From Nitrososphaeraceae archaeon (GTDB lineage: Archaea > Thermoproteota > Nitrososphaeria > Nitrososphaerales > Nitrososphaeraceae), in assembly GCA_030038695.1 (NCBI GenBank), contig JASHSN010000586.1, positions 1 through 17,815 on the forward strand: 17,815 nucleotides of DNA, given 5' to 3'. This document shows, piece after piece, positions 14,222 to 17,815 of the stretch. The notes beneath the pieces were generated by a model that saw only the letters and a list, made by a program, of their open reading frames with translations, was not told the origin of the DNA and made no database searches. Each line of letters opens with the position of its first letter. The first letter of the stretch is position 1. The position numbers were made by a program, and so were the translations under genes.

Positions 14222-14961
14222 ATGACTCAAGAAAAACGACTTGAGGGAAAGATTGCGGTCATCACGGGCGGAAATAGCGGCATAGGCCTTGCAACTGCAC
14301 AGCGGTTCGTCCAAGAAGGTGCCTTTGTTTTTATCACCTTCGCCGCCAGGATGAGCTCGATAAAGCGGTCAAGCAGATTGGCAGAAATGCCATGGGTGTT
14401 CGGGGTGACGTCTCAAATCTAGCAGATCTTGATAGATTGTACGCCACGGTGAAGCAGCAGAAGGGAAAGATCGATGTCCTCTTCGCAAACGCCGGCATTT
14501 TTGAAAATGCATCATTAGGATCAATTACTGGATCCCATTTTGACAAAATATTCAGCGTCAATGTGAAAGGGGTGTTATTTACAGTACGAAAGGCGCTTCC
14601 ATTGTTTCAGGATGGTGGTTCTATCATTCTAATTGCTTCGGTCGCAGGTTCCAAAGGCTTCGAGGGCAGTACTGTCTACAGTGCGACCAAGGCTGCTATA
14701 CGATCCTTTGCACGTTCCTGGACTGTTGATATGAAAAACCGTAAGATCCGGGTCAATGCCATTAGTCCCGGTGTGATAGAAACACCTATGTCTGCGGAAC
14801 TCAGCGAGCAGCTGAAGAATATCCTAGTGAGCACGGTCCCTCTGGGGCGGATGGGAAGACCTGATGAAATCGCCAAAGCCATAGCGTTTCTTGCATCCGA
14901 TGACAGTAGCTATATCACAGGTATTGAACTGTTTGTAGATGGGGGTTTAGCACAAATCTGA
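14222..14961 (+). pseudogene. Short-chain dehydrogenase/reductase interrupted by a -1 frameshift
   Basis: Two overlapping frames together make one complete classical SDR of about 246 residues. The first (14222 onward) holds the cofactor motif T-G-G-N-S-G-I-G. The second (to 14961) holds N-A-G, the catalytic S-x12-Y-x3-K set (I-A-S-V-A-G and Y-S-A-T-K), the P-G motif I-S-P-G-V-I-E-T-P and a normal C-terminal V-D-G-G. The switch occurs at 14339-14340, where two T residues stand where a Gly codon is expected. Read across, the protein continues [10 protein letters not shown], giving the usual T-G-R-R that binds the NADPH phosphate. Because everything else is undamaged, this is either a very recent pseudogene or a one-base sequence error. 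The reading frame after ATG 14392 alone would lack the nucleotide-binding strand. Confidence 0.85.
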
Positions 14962-15184
14962 TCCCTGTATGAGAAATGAGAGCAGCTCCGTTACCAGTAT
15001 TAGTGTCAGGCTGGCCATCAGCTATTCCTCCGTCCATCGCTATCCCGCCATTTCCGTATATTAGTCCGCCATCTCCTCCGTTAGCACTACTGTATCCGAG
15101 TACGAAACCTCCTGGACCGCCATTGGTGCCGCAAAATGCGTTGCGACGCGTTCCATCGCCACCATCTCCTCCGTTAGTAATCAC
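14915..15184 (-). CDS. Glycine-rich PGRS-like small protein, uncertain
   Basis: A minus-strand ORF of 89 residues, about 27% glycine, built of N-G-G-x-G-G units (N-G-G-D-G-G, N-G-G-P-G-G, G-L-I-Y-G-N-G-G) like the PGRS domains of mycobacterial PE_PGRS proteins. GTG at 15184 is preferred because ACGTATAAG (15206-15214) is centred 26 nt upstream, giving a leaderless message; a TTG at 15196 would add four residues. The last ~16 codons are antisense to the end of the SDR gene, so that tail may be fortuitous. The opposite strand offers a proline-rich ORF (14976-15191), which I consider its shadow. Homology at DNA level would be misleading because of low complexity. I recognise no function; it may be secreted, structural or simply non-coding repeat DNA. 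Confidence 0.4.
   Translation of the reverse strand: MITNGGDGGDGTRRNAFCGTNGGPGGFVLGYSSANGGDGGLIYGNGGIAMDGGIADGQPDTNTGNGAALISHTGIRFVLNPHLQTVQYL
15069..15177. repeat. 16-bp direct repeat in the glycine-rich ORF
   Basis: CCATCTCCTCCGTTAG occurs at 15069-15084 and 15162-15177, 93 bp (31 codons) apart and in frame. On the minus strand each copy encodes N-G-G-D-G-like residues. The exact repeat suggests internal duplication of the coding unit. Confidence 0.7.
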
Positions 15185-15370
15185 AAAGTAGTTCAAGCAT
15201 ATCCTCTTATACGTAGAACAGTATCCTGTATAGCCACACTAGTGGAGAGTACTACTAGAGACGCAAGTGTGTTATGCGTGGCACGAACAAACTGAACGAA
15301 TGATCTACTACATCACATTTCTCGAGATGTTATAAAACGCAGCAGGGCATTACTTACCTGTTCATATGAT

Positions 15371-15604
15371 TTAGATCTCTTCATCCATTTCTTCAAAAGC
15401 GAGCGCCTTTGATAGTTCGTGCAGCCGCATTGAGACAATTCTTTGATATTCCTTTTTGTTGATTACACCTTTCTCATCAAGTATTTCTATTAGAACACTT
15501 AGATGAGTCATTAATTCCTCTTCAGATTTTAGTTCTTTTCCCGTAATTTTTTTATCGGTGCTTGAGTTTTCGATGTCATCGCCAGTAGGATTCCGTTGTC
15601 TCAT
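15371..15604 (-). CDS. Small acidic protein of unknown function (77 aa)
   Basis: A 77-residue, charged, soluble protein. The first ~25 residues are polar and probably disordered (N-P-T-G-D-D-I-E-N-S-S-T-D-K-K). Residues about 27-72 look like two or three amphipathic helices (E-E-L-M-T-H-L-S-V-L-I-E-I-L, then K-K-E-Y-Q-R-I-V), and the end is strongly acidic (E-E-M-D-E-E-I). I see no cysteine or histidine metal site and no TM segment. I do not recognise the family. A TATA box 27 nt before the ATG implies a leaderless mRNA, which supports expression. It is divergent from the geranylgeranyl-reductase gene. A protein-protein interaction role would be a guess. Confidence 0.7.
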   Translation of the reverse strand: MRQRNPTGDDIENSSTDKKITGKELKSEEELMTHLSVLIEILDEKGVINKKEYQRIVSMRLHELSKALAFEEMDEEI

Positions 15605-15625
15605 ATAAATGAAGACTTATCCAAT

Positions 15626-15635
15626 CTTATATATC
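15626..15635 (-). promoter_or_regulatory. TATA box of the small acidic protein gene
   Basis: On the minus strand this reads GATATATAAG, centred about 27 nt before the ATG at 15604: a strong archaeal TATA box at leaderless spacing. Confidence 0.6.
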
Positions 15636-15739
15636 TACGTCGACCGAACCATCTAAAACGGAATGTCGAATCTAACGATCACAACCTAAATTTAGCCATA
15701 AAATAAAAGACCCAGGATCTACCACTACTACTACTTAAG

Positions 15740-15748
15740 TTTAAATAG
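15740..15748 (+). promoter_or_regulatory. TATA box of the geranylgeranyl reductase-like gene
   Basis: TTTAAATAG is centred about 37 nt before the TTG at 15781, predicting a leader of roughly 10 nt. Together with the box at 15626-15635 it makes the 176-nt gap a divergent promoter region. Confidence 0.5.
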
Positions 15749-15780
15749 AGCGCACCAGTCGCCATATCCAGTCGATATCC

Positions 15781-17235
15781 TTGCCGGAGACAGATTATGA
15801 TATTATCGTAGCAGGTGGAGGCCTTGCAGGTATGATAGTTGCATCTTCAGCTGCTTACTTTTCAAATGAATCACTTCGAATTCTTGTCGTTGACAGAAAT
15901 CCATTGTTACTTGTGGGTAAGAAAACTATGACGGGATGGATTTGTGGGGATGCTGTAGGAAAAAAAAGTGTGGATTATATGTCAAAGCGAATTGGCATAA
16001 ATTGGGAGTACCCTGAAGTTGAACATCCTGTAAAGGGTGTAATCGCATATTCCCCTGATCACAAGACGGCCGTTACTTTTGACGGTGAAGGTTACATGCT
16101 AAACAGGAAGTTGTTACCACAAAAGCAATTGGAGGACGCGACTAAAAGAGGAGTCCATGTGCGTGATCGTGTTGCGCTTCGTTCTGCTATACTCGAGAAC
16201 AATAGCGTTGTAGGAGTAGAAGGAGAAGATCTTACTAACAAATGCGTCTTCAGAAGGTCTGCAAAGCTAGTAATAGACTGTACTGGCGTGACATCAGTTC
16301 TTAGAACGAATCTTCGGATGAAATCCTTCATTCAGACAAAAATTGACAGGGATGATCTAGAAGCTACAGGAAGGTATATCTTCAACTTTGACATTGCAAC
16401 TAAAGAAGATACATTTTTTCATCCAGACTACTGCATTATACATCTGGACCAAGAACTAGCGCCGGGTGGATATGGTTGGGTATTTCCTAAAGGAGAAACT
16501 AAGGTTAACATAGGCGTTGGCGTTCAGCCAAGAGCGTTTGACCTCCGGAATAGGGAAATGGGCATCAGGAGAGATCTGAAAATGTTGATCGACGAGTATG
16601 TGCGCAACAATCCGGTTATCAGTAATCCGAGACTTGCTGAAAGCGAAGTAGATGATGGGAACGGCTGGGGGACATGGCAGGTTTCGGTAAGAAGACAAAA
16701 TGACTGTATGGTTGCGAATGGTTACATGGTTGTAGGAGATGCAGCTTGGATGCCTAAGCCGCTCGATGCAGGAGGGATCGGCCCCGCGATTATCGCAGCT
16801 ACTATAGCTGGCAGGGATGCCGTGGAAGCAATCCAAGCAAATGACACCTCCGAGAGAACATTGTGGAAATACAACAAGGATTATGTCAATGACTACGGGT
16901 ACAAAACAGCAGGCCTAGAAGTGTTTCGAAGGATGCTGCAAGGGCTGACTAACGAACAGATCGATTACGGCATGAAGCATTTCTTATCGAAAATGGACGT
17001 GGAGAAGATAACAAACGGCGAACATCCTGAATTCAGCGCCGTAGATAAACTGGGCATGTTCATCAGAGGCGCACTCAATAAAGAGCTTGCGGAGAATCTT
17101 AAGTGGACCGCATGTACAAATGAACGGCTCGTGGAACATTATCATAACTACCCAGATGATCCTGAACACTTTTTGGACTGGCAGAAGAATTTACACGATA
17201 TCTTAAACGAGTCGTATGCCAAATTGTCAGGATAA
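15781..17235 (+). CDS. Geranylgeranyl reductase-family flavoprotein
   Basis: FAD-dependent oxidoreductase of the family that saturates the isoprenoid chains of archaeal ether lipids (digeranylgeranylglycerophospholipid reductase). The 484 residues start with the dinucleotide-binding strand Y-D-I-I-V-A-G-G-G-L-A-G (6-17) and an acidic-end strand V-V-D-R-N. A G-W-I-C-G-D segment near 53-58 corresponds to the cysteine-containing substrate region. In the last third is the second FAD motif G-D-A-A-W-M-P with G-G-I-G-P-A-I-I-A-A. It is longer than the ~400-450 residues usual for the lipid reductase, owing to the C-terminal helical part. Thaumarchaea carry several paralogues, so membrane-lipid, quinone or other isoprenoid substrates are all possible. 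The TTG start is the first in frame and sits just before the conserved strand. It ends 25 nt from the convergent translin gene. Confidence 0.88.
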   Translation: MPETDYDIIVAGGGLAGMIVASSAAYFSNESLRILVVDRNPLLLVGKKTMTGWICGDAVGKKSVDYMSKRIGINWEYPEVEHPVKGVIAYSPDHKTAVTFDGEGYMLNRKLLPQKQLEDATKRGVHVRDRVALRSAILENNSVVGVEGEDLTNKCVFRRSAKLVIDCTGVTSVLRTNLRMKSFIQTKIDRDDLEATGRYIFNFDIATKEDTFFHPDYCIIHLDQELAPGGYGWVFPKGETKVNIGVGVQPRAFDLRNREMGIRRDLKMLIDEYVRNNPVISNPRLAESEVDDGNGWGTWQVSVRRQNDCMVANGYMVVGDAAWMPKPLDAGGIGPAIIAATIAGRDAVEAIQANDTSERTLWKYNKDYVNDYGYKTAGLEVFRRMLQGLTNEQIDYGMKHFLSKMDVEKITNGEHPEFSAVDKLGMFIRGALNKELAENLKWTACTNERLVEHYHNYPDDPEHFLDWQKNLHDILNESYAKLSG

Positions 17236-17260
17236 TATTGGATAGGTTTTACTACTTTTC

Positions 17261-17815
17261 CTAGCTTTTCAGGATTTCGCTACTGGTCCAGGTTTTTTCT
17301 AAAGACGTGAGAGCGTTTATCATTAACTCTCTCCTAGAATGTTCCGTAACAGCAGCCCTAATGTCTTCTGTTATCATCTTTGAAATATCCAATTTTCTTC
17401 TGAGCCCAGGTAGTAGATTATCGTAAACGCCGAATGGATATACCGCGTTGTATAATTCTTGCATAAGACCGAAAAGCCTCATTACGTCAGGAGTTTGAGA
17501 CGTTCTCATCCTGTCATATATTAGCCGCTTTATCTCTCCCATAGAGTCCAAAATTCCTGTTATATACGATGGCCCAGATACGTTAAGGTCCTCTCGAAGC
17601 GGGAGTGATGTATCTTCTAAGATTGATTTTAGCATCGATGCTTCAACGAATTCTTGTTCTGCATCAGCCAAGTATCTTTGCAGATCGGTTTTGGCGTACG
17701 GCCTAAATTCATTCAAGAGCAACCGCGCCTCTTCGATTTTTTTCGTTCCATCTTCTATTTCATTACGATGCATAGCGACTATGGATTTGCCACACAAAAT
17801 GACGACCTTGCGGGT
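17261..17815 (-). CDS. Archaeal translin family protein, N-terminus beyond the window
   Basis: Minus-strand frame open to the right edge; a TTG at 17797 exists, but the six codons beyond it are also open and the family continues upstream, so this is treated as partial. The translin pattern is visible: I-V-A-M-H-R-N-E near the start, an A-E-Q-E-F-V-E-A-S-M helix, then Y-I-T-G-I-L-D-S-M-G-E-I-K-R corresponding to the usual Y-L-x-G-L-x-D-x-x-G-E-L, and L-M-Q-E-L-Y-N-A-V with a following L-R-R-K-L-D. Everything is helical, without TM segments. Eukaryotic translin forms an octameric RNA/DNA-binding shell with TRAX, a nuclease that acts on passenger strands and tRNA fragments. Archaeal members are less well studied, so a nucleic-acid-binding role is inferred. 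Confidence 0.85.
   Translation of the reverse strand, partial: TRKVVILCGKSIVAMHRNEIEDGTKKIEEARLLLNEFRPYAKTDLQRYLADAEQEFVEASMLKSILEDTSLPLREDLNVSGPSYITGILDSMGEIKRLIYDRMRTSQTPDVMRLFGLMQELYNAVYPFGVYDNLLPGLRRKLDISKMITEDIRAAVTEHSRRELMINALTSLEKTWTSSEILKS

Noticed and set aside
14976..15191. Proline-rich plus-strand ORF of 71 codons
   Set aside because: Complement of the glycine-rich repeat. The minus strand has a TATA box at the right distance and a more protein-like N-G-G-x-G-G periodicity, whereas this strand starts without a promoter just after the SDR.
12864..15370. Integrative element inserted at tRNA-Ser
   Set aside because: No integrase and no second copy of the tRNA 3' end found, so a defined element cannot be claimed.
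16456..16836. Minus-strand ORF of 126 codons
   Set aside because: Antisense to the geranylgeranyl reductase-like gene; no independent support.
1..17815. CRISPR arrays, transposases, toxin-antitoxin or defence genes
   Set aside because: None seen on either strand; the only notable direct repeats are the 16-mer in the glycine-rich ORF and the 11-mer in the L30-L15 gap.

Overview
The window is archaeal and most likely from a member of the Nitrososphaerota (Thaumarchaeota). Three things point there: ribosomal proteins of archaeal/eukaryotic type (uL18, uS5, uL30, uL15), the gene run rpl18-rps5-rpl30-rpl15-secY-adkA-DUF106-cmk-cbf5, and an archaeal geranylgeranyl reductase and translin. TATA boxes about 25-30 nt before several start codons suggest many leaderless or short-leader transcripts. 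A tRNA-Ser carries an archaeal-type intron. I judge the lineage from memory of gene order and protein flavour, not from a search, and cannot name a genus.

Left part (1-5464): the end of a biotin carboxyl carrier protein, then a leftward operon larC-larE-iscS. From a shared, nearly palindromic TATA region a malate dehydrogenase gene diverges rightward, followed by larB. LarB, LarE and LarC are the complete known route to the nickel-pincer nucleotide (NPN) cofactor. Here they sit with a cysteine desulfurase and an MDH but without LarA, the enzyme that normally uses the cofactor. The LarE has the three cysteines expected of the iron-sulfur-cluster type, so the neighbouring desulfurase is a plausible sulfur source.

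Middle part (5465-12281): the distal half of the spc-type ribosomal operon and its usual archaeal tail. It opens with its own promoter and encodes uL18, uS5, uL30, uL15, the translocon SecY, adenylate kinase, an EMC3/Oxa1-related membrane protein, cytidylate kinase and the Cbf5 pseudouridine synthase. Two genes (L18 and cmk) have no ATG/GTG/TTG at the position homology demands. They seem to begin at ATT and ATA, or else carry small sequence errors. A 382-nt gap without a convincing gene separates L30 from L15.

Right part (12282-17815): more accessory in character. It holds a 57-residue C2H2 zinc-finger protein and tRNA-Ser(GGA) with an 11-nt intron. A bacterial-looking alpha/beta hydrolase follows, then a short-chain dehydrogenase broken by one frameshift and a glycine-rich ORF like mycobacterial PGRS repeats. 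A small acidic protein of unknown function diverges from a geranylgeranyl-reductase-family flavoprotein. The window closes with an archaeal translin running off the right edge.
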